Origin: Oceanococcus sp964629015
Lineage (GTDB): Bacteria; Pseudomonadota; Gammaproteobacteria; Nevskiales; Oceanococcaceae
Assembly (NCBI GenBank): GCA_964629015.1
Contig: CAZVMN010000007.1
Span: forward strand, 62,001-126,000
Direction: 5' to 3'
Length of the DNA stretch: 64,000 bases
Shown here: positions 17,154 to 25,609 of the stretch, piece by piece
Layout: every line of letters begins with the position of its first letter
Position numbering within the stretch: position 1 is the stretch's first letter
Program-made: the position numbers and the translations under genes
The notes under the pieces: model-generated
The model's database searches: none
Told to the model about the DNA's origin: nothing
The model's input: the letters and a program-made list of their open reading frames with translations, nothing else

Positions 17154-17193
17154 GGGTTTTTGCAAACTTTTTTCTGTCGCACTCTGGCTCTGA

Positions 17194-17934
17194 CTACTGT
17201 GCGCCGAATACTTTGCGCAGCAGTTCACTGCCTCGCGCTGCCGGATTGCTGCGGATCCGCTCTTCTTCGCCCGCTATCACGTGAAACAGGCCATCCAGCG
17301 ACTTGTCGGTCACAAAGCCATCCAGATCTCCGGAAGGGCCGAGGAGCATGCTGGCCAATGGCCCGGCCTGCTTGCTCATGGACTTGTACAGCTGAGTCAC
17401 CCCAACCTGATCTGTAGCTTGCGCCACCAAGGGGCCTATGCGTTGCCTTAGCGATTCCTCGCTGGAGCGCCGGAAATACTGGGTCGCCGCATCATTGGGG
17501 CCGTTCAATATCTCCATCGCATCTTGAATGGTGAGATTCTGGATCGCCTGGGAAAAAATATCGGCCACTTCAGGCACCGCCTGCTCAGCCGCACGATTGA
17601 GACTGAGCGAGAAGCTGTCCAACGCGCTGCCCATGCCAAGCTTGCGCAGCTGTTCCTCCGTACTCGCCAGCGTGGGTGGCAAGGGCACTTTCACCTGCGG
17701 ATTGCTCAAGAAGCCATCGGGCTTACCCAATTGCAATATCGCGTTGTGCGCACCGATACGCAGCGCTTCGCGCAATCCAGCGACCACTTCGGTCTGATCC
17801 AGAGCCGAAACCGCCTGTGGATTCTCACCAAGCACCTTGCCGAGCTGTTGCATCCAGTCACGCCAGTCCGCCTGGGCGGAAAAACTGACTGTACTCGCGA
17901 GCACAACCCCAAACAATATTCGGGAAAGCGCCAT
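17194..17934 (-). CDS. DUF4197 exported protein
   Basis: 246-residue protein with a signal peptide (ILFGVVLASTVSFSAQA) and a long mostly helical mature part. The segments VVAGLREALRIGAHNAI, ILNGPNDAATQYFRR and TDKSLDGLFHVIAGEEERIR are characteristic of DUF4197, a periplasmic family of unknown function found next to varied genes in proteobacteria. The ATG at 17934 was chosen because it puts the signal peptide at the N-terminus; a longer in-frame start at 18009 would add a charged leader that does not look like part of it. Divergent from the thiolase gene. Confidence 0.82.
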   Translation of the reverse strand: MALSRILFGVVLASTVSFSAQADWRDWMQQLGKVLGENPQAVSALDQTEVVAGLREALRIGAHNAILQLGKPDGFLSNPQVKVPLPPTLASTEEQLRKLGMGSALDSFSLSLNRAAEQAVPEVADIFSQAIQNLTIQDAMEILNGPNDAATQYFRRSSEESLRQRIGPLVAQATDQVGVTQLYKSMSKQAGPLASMLLGPSGDLDGFVTDKSLDGLFHVIAGEEERIRSNPAARGSELLRKVFGAQ

Positions 17935-18004
17935 GGCAAGCAAACCTCGCGTTATCAAAGGATCGCGCAGTCTACGCTTGCCTCGCTCCGCATGCCGAAG
18001 CCAC

Positions 18005-18024
18005 AACATACGCCAGCGTATGTT
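18005..18024. promoter_or_regulatory. 20-bp palindrome upstream of the thiolase gene
   Basis: AACATACGC and GCGTATGTT are perfect 9-bp arms around a 2-nt centre, in the intergenic space of two divergent genes. It is followed by a T run on the plus strand, but no plus-strand gene ends here, so a dimeric repressor site fits better than a terminator. Confidence 0.55.
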
Positions 18025-18109
18025 TTTCTTGATTCAGCGTGGCAAATCCCGTAGGGTTTGCGCACAATTGTGCACTGCAGCGCAAAGCTCTCACTGGAGT
18101 ACTCCTCAT

Positions 18110-19420
18110 ATGACATCCGTTCGCAAAGTCGCCATTGTCGGCGGCGCTCGTATCCCCTTCTGCCGTTCCAACACGGCGTATGCCAAGCTGTCCAACCACC
18201 AGATGCTCACCGCCGCGATCAATGCGCTGGCCGACAAATACAATCTGGGCGGCAAGGTTCTTGGCGAAGTGGCTGGCGGCACCGTGCTTAAGCTCAACCC
18301 GCAAGACACCATGACCCGCGAGGCAGTGCTGGAATCCAAGCTGGCCAACGAAACGCCGGCCTACGATGTGGGCCAGTACTGCGGCACCTCACTGGAAACG
18401 GTGATGCTGGTCGCAAACAAGATCGCGCTGGGCCAGATCGAGTGCGGTATCGCTGCCGGCACCGACACCACTTCTGATGCACCGGTTGGTGTCAACGAAG
18501 GCCTGCGCAAGATCTTCATGGAAGTGAACCGCGCCAAGACCGGTGCCGAGCGGGCCAAGGCGCTGGCCAAGATTCGCCCCAAACATGTGGTGCCGAACAT
18601 TCCGCAGAACGCGGAAGCGCGCACCGGCAAGTCCATGGGCCAGAGCTGCGAAGACATGGCTCAGGCCTGGGGCATCGCCCGTGAAGATCAGGATCAGTTG
18701 GCTTTTGAAAGCCACAAGAAAGCCGCAGCGGCATACGACGCTGGATTCTTCGATGATCTGGTCTTCCCGTGCAACGGTGTGCAACGTGACAACAACATGC
18801 GCCCCGACACCTCGCTGGAAAAGCTGGCCACTCTGAAGCCCTGCTTCTCCAAGTCCGATGCTGCGACGCTCACCGCGGCCAACTCGACGCCGCTCACGGA
18901 TGGTTCGGCTGCGGTGTTCCTGTGCTCGGAAGACTACGCCAAGAAGAACAAGCTCCCCGTGCTGGCGTATTTCATCACCGGCCAGACGGCCGCTGTGGAC
19001 TTCGTCAACGGCAACGAAAGTCGCGACAACTTTGTGCGTGGCGCCGAAGGTCTGTTGATGGCACCGGCCCAGGCCGTGCCGAACATGCTGGATCGCATGG
19101 GCCTGACCTTCGACGACATCGACTTCTTCGAAATCCATGAGGCGTTTGCTGCGCAGGTGCTGTGCACTCTTAAAGCTTGGGAAGACCCGCGCTTCTGCAA
19201 AGAATACCTAGGCAAGGACAAGCCGCTGGGTGCGGTTCCGCGTGAAAAGCTCAACGTCAAAGGCAGTTCCTTGGCGGTGGGTCACCCGTTCGGTGCCACC
19301 GGCGCGCGTATCGTTGCCACACTGGCCAAGATCCTGGACGAAAACAAAGGCGGTCGCGGTCTGATTTCAATCTGCACCGCAGGCGGCATGGGCGTCGCAG
19401 CCATCATCGAACGCGCCTAA
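18110..19420 (+). CDS. Acetyl-CoA C-acyltransferase (thiolase), FadI-like
   Basis: Thiolase that cleaves 3-ketoacyl-CoA or condenses acetyl-CoA units. The acylated cysteine lies in DVGQYCGTSLETV near residue 91, the His base in FFEIHEAFAAQVL near 345, and the second Cys in ISICTAGGMGVAAI near the C-terminus. The length of 436 equals that of E. coli FadI. The start codon at 18110 gives a canonical N-terminus (VRKVAIVGGARIPF); upstream in-frame codons cross the divergent gene and are not used. It is monocistronic here, with a terminator after it and a 20-bp palindrome in front. FadI versus acetoacetyl-CoA thiolase cannot be settled by eye. Confidence 0.9.
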   Translation: MTSVRKVAIVGGARIPFCRSNTAYAKLSNHQMLTAAINALADKYNLGGKVLGEVAGGTVLKLNPQDTMTREAVLESKLANETPAYDVGQYCGTSLETVMLVANKIALGQIECGIAAGTDTTSDAPVGVNEGLRKIFMEVNRAKTGAERAKALAKIRPKHVVPNIPQNAEARTGKSMGQSCEDMAQAWGIAREDQDQLAFESHKKAAAAYDAGFFDDLVFPCNGVQRDNNMRPDTSLEKLATLKPCFSKSDAATLTAANSTPLTDGSAAVFLCSEDYAKKNKLPVLAYFITGQTAAVDFVNGNESRDNFVRGAEGLLMAPAQAVPNMLDRMGLTFDDIDFFEIHEAFAAQVLCTLKAWEDPRFCKEYLGKDKPLGAVPREKLNVKGSSLAVGHPFGATGARIVATLAKILDENKGGRGLISICTAGGMGVAAIIERA

Positions 19421-19454
19421 GTCGGTCGGCCGCATCCGCGGTCACGCAAACCTC

Positions 19455-19489
19455 AAGCCGCAGCTCGGGCAACCGCTCTGCGGCTTTTC
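19455..19489 (+). terminator. Intrinsic terminator after the thiolase gene
   Basis: AAGCCGCAG and CTGCGGCTT form a 9-bp stem with a 14-nt loop followed by T residues, 35 bases after the stop codon. Confidence 0.85.
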
Positions 19490-19575
19490 TTTGCCTGCCA
19501 CCTGGTGCACCGCAACAAAGCTGTCACACTCCCCTCCTATGCTGCCGGCTCATTTGCATCTGCAATTCCATCGCC

Positions 19576-21216
19576 ATGGCAGAGCCAGAATCCACCCGCC
19601 GCGCCGAAGCCGTTACCCGACTGTGGGAACTCAAACGACTCTCCGACAAGCACACGGCACAAGGGATGCCCTTCGTGCATTTCAGCATGCTGCTCAGCGA
19701 CCAGGTCTATCGCGACGGCATTCTGGCCAAAGCAGAGCGCTCAAACGACGCCGCGCTGCGAGATCTTGCGACTGACTTGCGCACGTTGAATCTCAAAGGC
19801 GGCCTGCGCGAGGCCGCGCCGAACGGCTCGTCACACGCGACGACCACATTGACCCAGTCTGGCGGCATCTCCATGGGCGCGGGTGGCGGCGGCGGACGCA
19901 GCGCCAGCCGCAAACGCGCGTTGCCGTGGATGCTTGTGCTGGGTCTGTTCGCCGTGGCTTTGATTGCCGGCGGCTTGTGGTTTGCTGATTCGTCGGATGC
20001 GCCACGCACAATTCAGATCAACGACAACATCCTGCAGGACACCGTTTGGACAAGTGGCAACACCTACATCCTCAACAGCCTGACATTTGTTGAGTCGAAC
20101 GCCCGCCTGACCATTGAACCGGGTGTCACGATTCGTGGACAAACCGGCTCAGCGTTGATCATCACACGCGATGCCAGCATTCATGCCCGCGGTCGCGTTG
20201 ATCAACCGATTGTGTTCACCAGCGGACGAACCCTCGGCAAACGCGCAGCGGGCGATTGGGGTGGATTGGTCTTGCTGGGCAATGCGCCCGTCAACCGCGA
20301 CGCCCACGTCGAGGGCATTGAGCGCAACGACAGTCGCGGCGACTTTGGCGGCAGCGACATCAACAACAGCTGCGGCGTGCTGGATTTCGTACGCATCGAG
20401 TTCGCCGGGTTTGAAATCTCCAAAGACAATGAACTCAATGGATTAACTCTGGGTGGTTGTGGTGACGGTACCATCGTGCGCAACGTCCAGGTCCATATGG
20501 GCTTGGACGACGGCGTGGAGGTTTTCGGTGGCACTGTGGATCTGAAAAACATCGTGGTCACCGGCGCCGATGATGATGCCTTCGACTGGGACATGGGCTG
20601 GACGGGACGGGTGCAGAACCTGATCATCCGAATGCATCCCGACCGCGGTGACAACGCATTCGAAGGCGACAATTTCAAAGCCGATATGGATGCACTGCCG
20701 CGTTCACAGCCGCAGTTTTACAACGTGACCGTGATCTCCGACCCGCAGGGTCAAAAACGCCACCGCGTCATGACCGTGCGCCGCGGCAGTGGCGGCCACT
20801 TTTACAATGTCTTGATTGACGGTTTCACCACCGAATTGATCGACCTGCGAGACGAGCCGGTGGCGCGCCTCATTCGTGATGGCGAGCTGAGCTTTGCCAG
20901 CCTCATCGTGGCGGGTAGCGATGCCGCGCAAGCCTTCCCCGAGGAAAGTGGCCCACAGGATGACGATGGCGGCTTTTCTGAGGGCAGCTACTTCCACGCT
21001 CAACGCCTGGAGTTCGTCGCCTCGACAGGTTTGAGCGACCAAGCCCGCGATATGTATCAACCGCGCTTCAACCCCGCTCAGATCAATTATGCGATCAAGC
21101 CCTCGCCGCTCCCCCAGGGAGAGTTCTGGGACGAGAGCGCGACGTATTTCGGCGCGGTGCGCCCGGGCGACCGCCGCGACTGGAGCCGGGGCTGGACGGC
21201 TTTTCCGGCCAATTGA
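19576..21216 (+). CDS. Membrane-anchored parallel beta-helix protein
   Basis: 546-residue protein of a layout I do not recognise as a named family. Residues 1-110 are soluble and charged with a Gly-rich tail; residues about 115-136 (WMLVLGLFAVALIAGGLWF) form one membrane helix; the rest is a Gly/Asp-rich repetitive region with segments such as ARLTIEPGVTIRGQTGSAL and DWGGLVLLGNAPVN, typical of right-handed beta-helix domains. With one internal helix the helix domain would face the periplasm and the N-terminal domain the cytoplasm. No clear ribosome site is seen before the ATG. Catalytic residues are not recognisable. Confidence 0.6.
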   Translation: MAEPESTRRAEAVTRLWELKRLSDKHTAQGMPFVHFSMLLSDQVYRDGILAKAERSNDAALRDLATDLRTLNLKGGLREAAPNGSSHATTTLTQSGGISMGAGGGGGRSASRKRALPWMLVLGLFAVALIAGGLWFADSSDAPRTIQINDNILQDTVWTSGNTYILNSLTFVESNARLTIEPGVTIRGQTGSALIITRDASIHARGRVDQPIVFTSGRTLGKRAAGDWGGLVLLGNAPVNRDAHVEGIERNDSRGDFGGSDINNSCGVLDFVRIEFAGFEISKDNELNGLTLGGCGDGTIVRNVQVHMGLDDGVEVFGGTVDLKNIVVTGADDDAFDWDMGWTGRVQNLIIRMHPDRGDNAFEGDNFKADMDALPRSQPQFYNVTVISDPQGQKRHRVMTVRRGSGGHFYNVLIDGFTTELIDLRDEPVARLIRDGELSFASLIVAGSDAAQAFPEESGPQDDDGGFSEGSYFHAQRLEFVASTGLSDQARDMYQPRFNPAQINYAIKPSPLPQGEFWDESATYFGAVRPGDRRDWSRGWTAFPAN

Positions 21217-21463
21217 TCGGCCCAGGCTGTCGTGCGCCACGCGCGACAGCCTGACGCCGACGCCGCACTTCGCTGACCAGACCGGGCACAATTTCAGATG
21301 CCCCCCAAAGCGCAGCACCCAGCAGCAAAAAACTGGCCTGCACAACAACCTGGCCATCTTCGCCCGCCATAAAGAACAGCAGGAAAGACGCGCCAGACAA
21401 CCAGCGCAAATGCTGCGCCACGGCATCGCTGTTCTGAATCAGCAAGAAATCTCGCAGGGTCAT
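21095..21463 (-). CDS. Small membrane protein, unknown
   Basis: 122-residue protein with two hydrophobic segments in its first half (LRWLSGASFLLFFMAG and VVVQASFLLLGAALWGASEI) and a very basic, low-complexity second half. An AAGGAG ribosome site sits about 10 bases before the ATG, the best argument that the gene is real. Its 3' part overlaps the end of the convergent beta-helix gene by 122 bases, which explains the odd composition of the C-terminus. The functional part may be only the first 60-70 residues. No family recognised. Confidence 0.5.
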   Translation of the reverse strand: MTLRDFLLIQNSDAVAQHLRWLSGASFLLFFMAGEDGQVVVQASFLLLGAALWGASEIVPGLVSEVRRRRQAVARGARQPGPINWPEKPSSPGSSRGGRPGAPRRNTSRSRPRTLPGGAARA

Positions 21464-21627
21464 CACATCACTCTCCTTGATGGGGTTTGCTGACCACTAT
21501 CCGCCGCGTCAGGCTCAATCCGTGAGCCTGCGGAAAAACATTCGGTATATCGCGATCAGGCATGCCTATTGCTAACAGACCGGGTGTTTTAGCTATCCTT
21601 GTCGCTTGGGGACATTAGGCGGATTAC

Positions 21628-22956
21628 ATGCAATCTCGCGAAAATTGGGGCAGCCGATTCGGCTTTGTTATGGCCGCGGCGGGTTCCGCCGTGGGGCTGG
21701 GGAATATCTGGAAGTTTCCATACGTCACCGGTGAAAACGGTGGCGGTGCGTTCCTTCTCCTGTACCTGGCCTTCATTCTGATCTTTGGCTTGTCGCTGGT
21801 CATCGCGGAAATGGCGATAGGCCGAATGACGCAAAAGAATCCGGTTGGCGCATTTAAGGCCTTGGCCGGCGGAGCCTGGCCTTTGGTCGGTTATCTGGGC
21901 GTGGCCACAGGCTTCATCATCCTGTCGTTCTACATTGTCGTTGCGGGCTGGACCATCGCCTATCTGATGTTCACGCTCGACGGCCATCTGGCCACAACGG
22001 ACAGCAAGGAAATCGCGGCGGTCTTCACCAACTACATTGGCGATGGCTTTTGGACGGTGGTGACCGCCTTCCTGTTTATGCTGAGCTGCTGCGCGGTGGT
22101 GATCGGCGGTATCGGCCAAGGTATTGAACGGGCCTCACGCCTCCTCATGCCGGCCTTGTTCGTGATGCTGCTCATTCTGGTCGCGCGGGCTGTGACACTC
22201 GATGGCGCCGAAGAAGGTTTGGCCTTCTACCTCAAGCCGGACTTCTCCAAAGTCACCGGGGCGACCTTCACCGCGGCCATTGGCCAAGCCTTTTTTTCAT
22301 TGTCGCTGGGCATGGGCGCTTTGATCACCTACGGCTCTTACCTGTCGCGCTCCGAGCGTCTGCCCGGGGCCGCATTCATGGTCATCGGCTTGGACACCTT
22401 GGTCGCGTTGCTCGCCGGATTGATGATTCTGCCTGCGGTGTTTGCCTACTCTCTCGACCCATCGGCAGGGCCGGGTTTGACCTTCATCACTCTGCCCGTG
22501 GTGTTCGCCCAGATGCCAGCCGGGGCCATTTTCGGCTTCGTGTTTTTCAGCCTGCTCTTCGTTGCCGCGCTGACGTCCGCCGTATCGCTGCTAGAGGTGG
22601 TGGTGTCCTACTTGGTGGATGAGAAGAAGCTCACACGCAACCGGGCGGTCGTGATTTCGGCGCTGATCTGTCTGGCCCTGAGCATCCCATCCGCCCTGTC
22701 TCAGGGTGCCGTCGAATCGCTAGTGTTTGGTGGTCAATCGTTCCTCGACTGGGCCGCGCAGCTGACAGATCTGCTGCTTCCGCTGGGCGGGCTGTTCACG
22801 GCCTTGTTCGTCGGCTGGGTGCTGGGCCCACGCGCCGTGGCGGAAATCACCAACCAGGGTGAAGTGCCCTTCCCGCTGGCGGGAGTCTGGCTGTTCATTT
22901 GTCGCATTGTTGCGCCGTTGGGTATCGCTTGGGTCCTGATTGCAGGGTTGATCTGA
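21628..22956 (+). CDS. Sodium-dependent transporter, NSS (SNF) family
   Basis: LeuT-fold symporter for an amino acid or related solute. The family N-terminal motif NWGSRFGFVMAAAGSAVGLG, with the unwound helix 1 that holds sodium and substrate, is followed by NIWKFPYVTGENGGGAFLL. The remainder shows further membrane helices to residue 442, the length of the bacterial branch. It ends one base before the AGCS symporter gene, so both are likely on one transcript. The substrate cannot be assigned from sequence. Confidence 0.9.
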   Translation: MQSRENWGSRFGFVMAAAGSAVGLGNIWKFPYVTGENGGGAFLLLYLAFILIFGLSLVIAEMAIGRMTQKNPVGAFKALAGGAWPLVGYLGVATGFIILSFYIVVAGWTIAYLMFTLDGHLATTDSKEIAAVFTNYIGDGFWTVVTAFLFMLSCCAVVIGGIGQGIERASRLLMPALFVMLLILVARAVTLDGAEEGLAFYLKPDFSKVTGATFTAAIGQAFFSLSLGMGALITYGSYLSRSERLPGAAFMVIGLDTLVALLAGLMILPAVFAYSLDPSAGPGLTFITLPVVFAQMPAGAIFGFVFFSLLFVAALTSAVSLLEVVVSYLVDEKKLTRNRAVVISALICLALSIPSALSQGAVESLVFGGQSFLDWAAQLTDLLLPLGGLFTALFVGWVLGPRAVAEITNQGEVPFPLAGVWLFICRIVAPLGIAWVLIAGLI

Positions 22957-22957
22957 C

Positions 22958-24616
22958 ATGCAAGCCTTAATGCAAGCGTTCGACGCTATCAACGGCATCA
23001 TGCTTTCCGTGCCGGTGCTGCTCACCCTGCTCGGCGTGGGGGTGTTGTTCACGTTCTGGAGTGGGTTCTGCCAGTACCGCTCGCTGACACATGGCATTGG
23101 ACTGATCAGCGGGCGCTGGGACAGCAAAAACGGTCCGGGCGCGATCTCGCATTTTCAGGCTTTGTCCGCGGCGCTCTCGGCCACCGTCGGCTTGGGCAAT
23201 ATCGCAGGCGTGGCCATCGCGGTGGAACTCGGCGGCCCGGGCGCGGTGTTCTGGATGTGGATGGTCGGTTTCGCTGGCATGGCGATCAAGACCACGGAAG
23301 TCACCCTGGCCATGCTCTACCGCAACACCGACAAGCCGGAGAATCCGCACGGCGGCACCATGTGGGTCGCCCGCAGCGGTTTGCGCGAAGCCTTTCCGCA
23401 ACTGGGTAAACTCGCCAGCCTGATTGGCGCGCTGTTCTGCTTACCGCTGATCCTGTTCGCGCTGACCGGCGGCAATATGTTTCAGGCCTGGAGCGTTGCC
23501 GAAACCACGCGCAGCTATTTTGGCGTACCAACCTGGATTTCCGGCGTGGTTATGGCAGTGCTGGTCGGCTTGGTCATCCTCGGCGGGATCAAACGTATCG
23601 GTCGCTTTGCCGGCACCCTGGTGCCCTTGATGTGCGGCATCTACATCCTGTGCGGGCTGTTCGTCATTGGCAAAAATGCCGATATGCTGCCGGATATTGT
23701 GCGCCTGATCTTTTCCAGCGCATTCAGCCCGGCTGAAGCGTCCGGCGCATTCGTCGGCGCTGGCGTCGGCTCTGCGTTTATCTTTGGCATGAAGCGCGCC
23801 CTGTTTTCCTCCGAAGCCGGTCTGGGCAGCGCGCCCATCGCCCACTCTGCGGTCAAAACCAAAGAGCCGGTCACAGAAGGTGTGGTCGGCGGGCTGGAAC
23901 CTTTTATCGACACCCTGGTGGTGTGCACGCTGACAGCTTTCGTCATCCTGTCCAGTGGGGTCTGGCAACGCGGACCGGCCGGAGAATGGGACAACGTTCC
24001 CTCCACCGTATCCAGCAGTGCCGGTTGGGCTCCAGCCATCGAACAGGCACCCAGCGGTCCCTGGAATGACGGCGACACGGTCTTTGTTGTGACCGAGACC
24101 ATGCAGGCCGACGGCCGCCCGATGCGCAGCCGCTTGTTCGGTCAGATCCAGGCCAACAATGACGCCCTGAGCATTGTTTGGCGCCCCGTCAGCAGCGCAT
24201 CTCAACCCGTGCTGGTTGATGCCGGCCTGTATGAAAACCTCCCTGCATCAACCTTGACTGCGCGCGCCTTTGATACCGGTTTTGACGGTCTCGGTCGCTG
24301 GATGGTCACGATCACGATCTGGCTGTTCGCGATATCCACCATGATCACCTGGAGCTACTATGGCGAGCAGGGCATGGTTTACCTCTCCGGTAACCGACTG
24401 ATTGTGCCTTTTCGGGTGGCTTGGTGCGCCTTAATCGTCATCACCTGCCTGGGTTTCATCCGCACTGCAGCCGAGATCGATACCATATCCACCGTCGCCA
24501 TCGGTTTCATGCTGGCGATTAACGTGCCGGTTATGGTGGTGCTGGGCTCGAAAGCCATGGGTGCCTACAAAGATTATTTCCGGCGACTCGACAGTGGTGA
24601 CATCAAAGAGGTCTGA
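22958..24616 (+). CDS. Alanine/glycine:sodium symporter, AGCS family, with extra domain
   Basis: Amino-acid:cation symporter of the AGCS family. Typical segments are SHFQALSAALSATVGLGNIA near residue 65, FWMWMVGFAGMAIKTTEV near 99 and ITWSYYGEQGMVYL near 465. Between residues about 335 and 430 it carries a polar stretch of about 95 residues, absent from the short canonical AGCS proteins and located between a helix ending in LSSGVWQ and the next helix. The insert has a beta-rich look and probably faces the periplasm. The gene directly follows an NSS symporter and is followed two bases later by hemH. Confidence 0.9.
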   Translation: MQALMQAFDAINGIMLSVPVLLTLLGVGVLFTFWSGFCQYRSLTHGIGLISGRWDSKNGPGAISHFQALSAALSATVGLGNIAGVAIAVELGGPGAVFWMWMVGFAGMAIKTTEVTLAMLYRNTDKPENPHGGTMWVARSGLREAFPQLGKLASLIGALFCLPLILFALTGGNMFQAWSVAETTRSYFGVPTWISGVVMAVLVGLVILGGIKRIGRFAGTLVPLMCGIYILCGLFVIGKNADMLPDIVRLIFSSAFSPAEASGAFVGAGVGSAFIFGMKRALFSSEAGLGSAPIAHSAVKTKEPVTEGVVGGLEPFIDTLVVCTLTAFVILSSGVWQRGPAGEWDNVPSTVSSSAGWAPAIEQAPSGPWNDGDTVFVVTETMQADGRPMRSRLFGQIQANNDALSIVWRPVSSASQPVLVDAGLYENLPASTLTARAFDTGFDGLGRWMVTITIWLFAISTMITWSYYGEQGMVYLSGNRLIVPFRVAWCALIVITCLGFIRTAAEIDTISTVAIGFMLAINVPVMVVLGSKAMGAYKDYFRRLDSGDIKEV

Positions 24617-24618
24617 AC

Positions 24619-25584
24619 ATGGCGGCAAATCGCGGAGTGCTGGTGGTCAACCTGGGCACTCCACAAGCGCCAACCGCGGCAGCGGTGCGTACCTATCTGG
24701 CGGAGTTTTTGAGTGACTCTCGCGTGGTCGAAATCCCCGCGCTGTTGTGGCGCCCGCTGCTGTTTGGCCTGATTCTGCCGCTGCGCTGTCGGCGGGTCGC
24801 GCACAACTATGCATCGATATGGATGGAAGACGGCTCGCCCCTGGCGGTTTACACCCAACGAATCGCCGATGGCCTGCGTCAGCAACTGATGTGCCCGGTC
24901 GAAACGGCGTACCGTTATGGTCGCCCATCTCTGCAGGATGGTCTGGACAATCTGCGCGAGCAGGGTTGCGGCGAAGTCATCGTACTGCCGCTGTATCCGC
25001 AGTTTTCGGCCACCACCAGCGCGACCGTGTTCGACCGCATTGCCGACATCTACCGCCAACGCCGCGCCATGCCGGCGCTGCAATGGATTGCCGATTACGC
25101 CACCGATCCGGGTTACATCGGCGCTCTGGCCAATTCGGTACAGCAACATTGGAAGACTCAGGGTCGCGGCGAACGTCTGCTCATGAGCTTTCACGGTTTG
25201 CCGCAACGCAATGTCGAACTGGGTGATCCGTATCAGTCGCAGTGCGAAGCCACCGCAAGGGCCTTGGCAGACGCGCTGGAGCTGGGTGACGGCGACTGGG
25301 CCCTGAGCTACCAAAGCCGCTTTGGCAAACAGGTCTGGCTGCAGCCGTATACCGAACCAACCCTCGAACGCTGGGCGCGCGATGGTTTACGCGAGGTCGA
25401 TGTGATTTGCCCAGGCTTTCCAGCCGATTGTCTTGAAACGCTGGAAGAAATCCGCATACAGGCAGCAGAAACTTTTTGCGCAGCGGGCGGCCGAAAATTG
25501 ACTTACATTCCCGCACTCAATGATGCGCCTGCCCATATTGATGCGCTCGCCAAACTGCTTAAGCCTCGCCTAGGCAACCTCTAA
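24619..25584 (+). CDS. hemH: Ferrochelatase
   Basis: Inserts ferrous iron into protoporphyrin IX, the last step of protoheme synthesis. Signature motifs are GVLVVNLGTPQAPTAAAVR at the start, MSFHGLPQRN with the catalytic His near residue 190, and CPGFPADCLETLEE near 265 with the conserved Glu. The length of 321 is normal. It starts 2 bases after the AGCS gene and is followed after 25 bases by sohB, so it probably shares their transcript. No other heme genes are in the window. Confidence 0.96.
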   Translation: MAANRGVLVVNLGTPQAPTAAAVRTYLAEFLSDSRVVEIPALLWRPLLFGLILPLRCRRVAHNYASIWMEDGSPLAVYTQRIADGLRQQLMCPVETAYRYGRPSLQDGLDNLREQGCGEVIVLPLYPQFSATTSATVFDRIADIYRQRRAMPALQWIADYATDPGYIGALANSVQQHWKTQGRGERLLMSFHGLPQRNVELGDPYQSQCEATARALADALELGDGDWALSYQSRFGKQVWLQPYTEPTLERWARDGLREVDVICPGFPADCLETLEEIRIQAAETFCAAGGRKLTYIPALNDAPAHIDALAKLLKPRLGNL

Positions 25585-25609
25585 TATCCCCATCCCCATC
25601 GGATAACGC

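Noticed and set aside
18005..18027. Palindrome plus T run read as a rho-independent terminator
   Set aside because: No plus-strand gene ends upstream of it, and both neighbours are transcribed away from each other.
17837..18109. Upstream extension of the thiolase reading frame
   Set aside because: The extension lies antisense to the DUF4197 start and lacks thiolase similarity; the ATG at 18110 begins the conserved fold.
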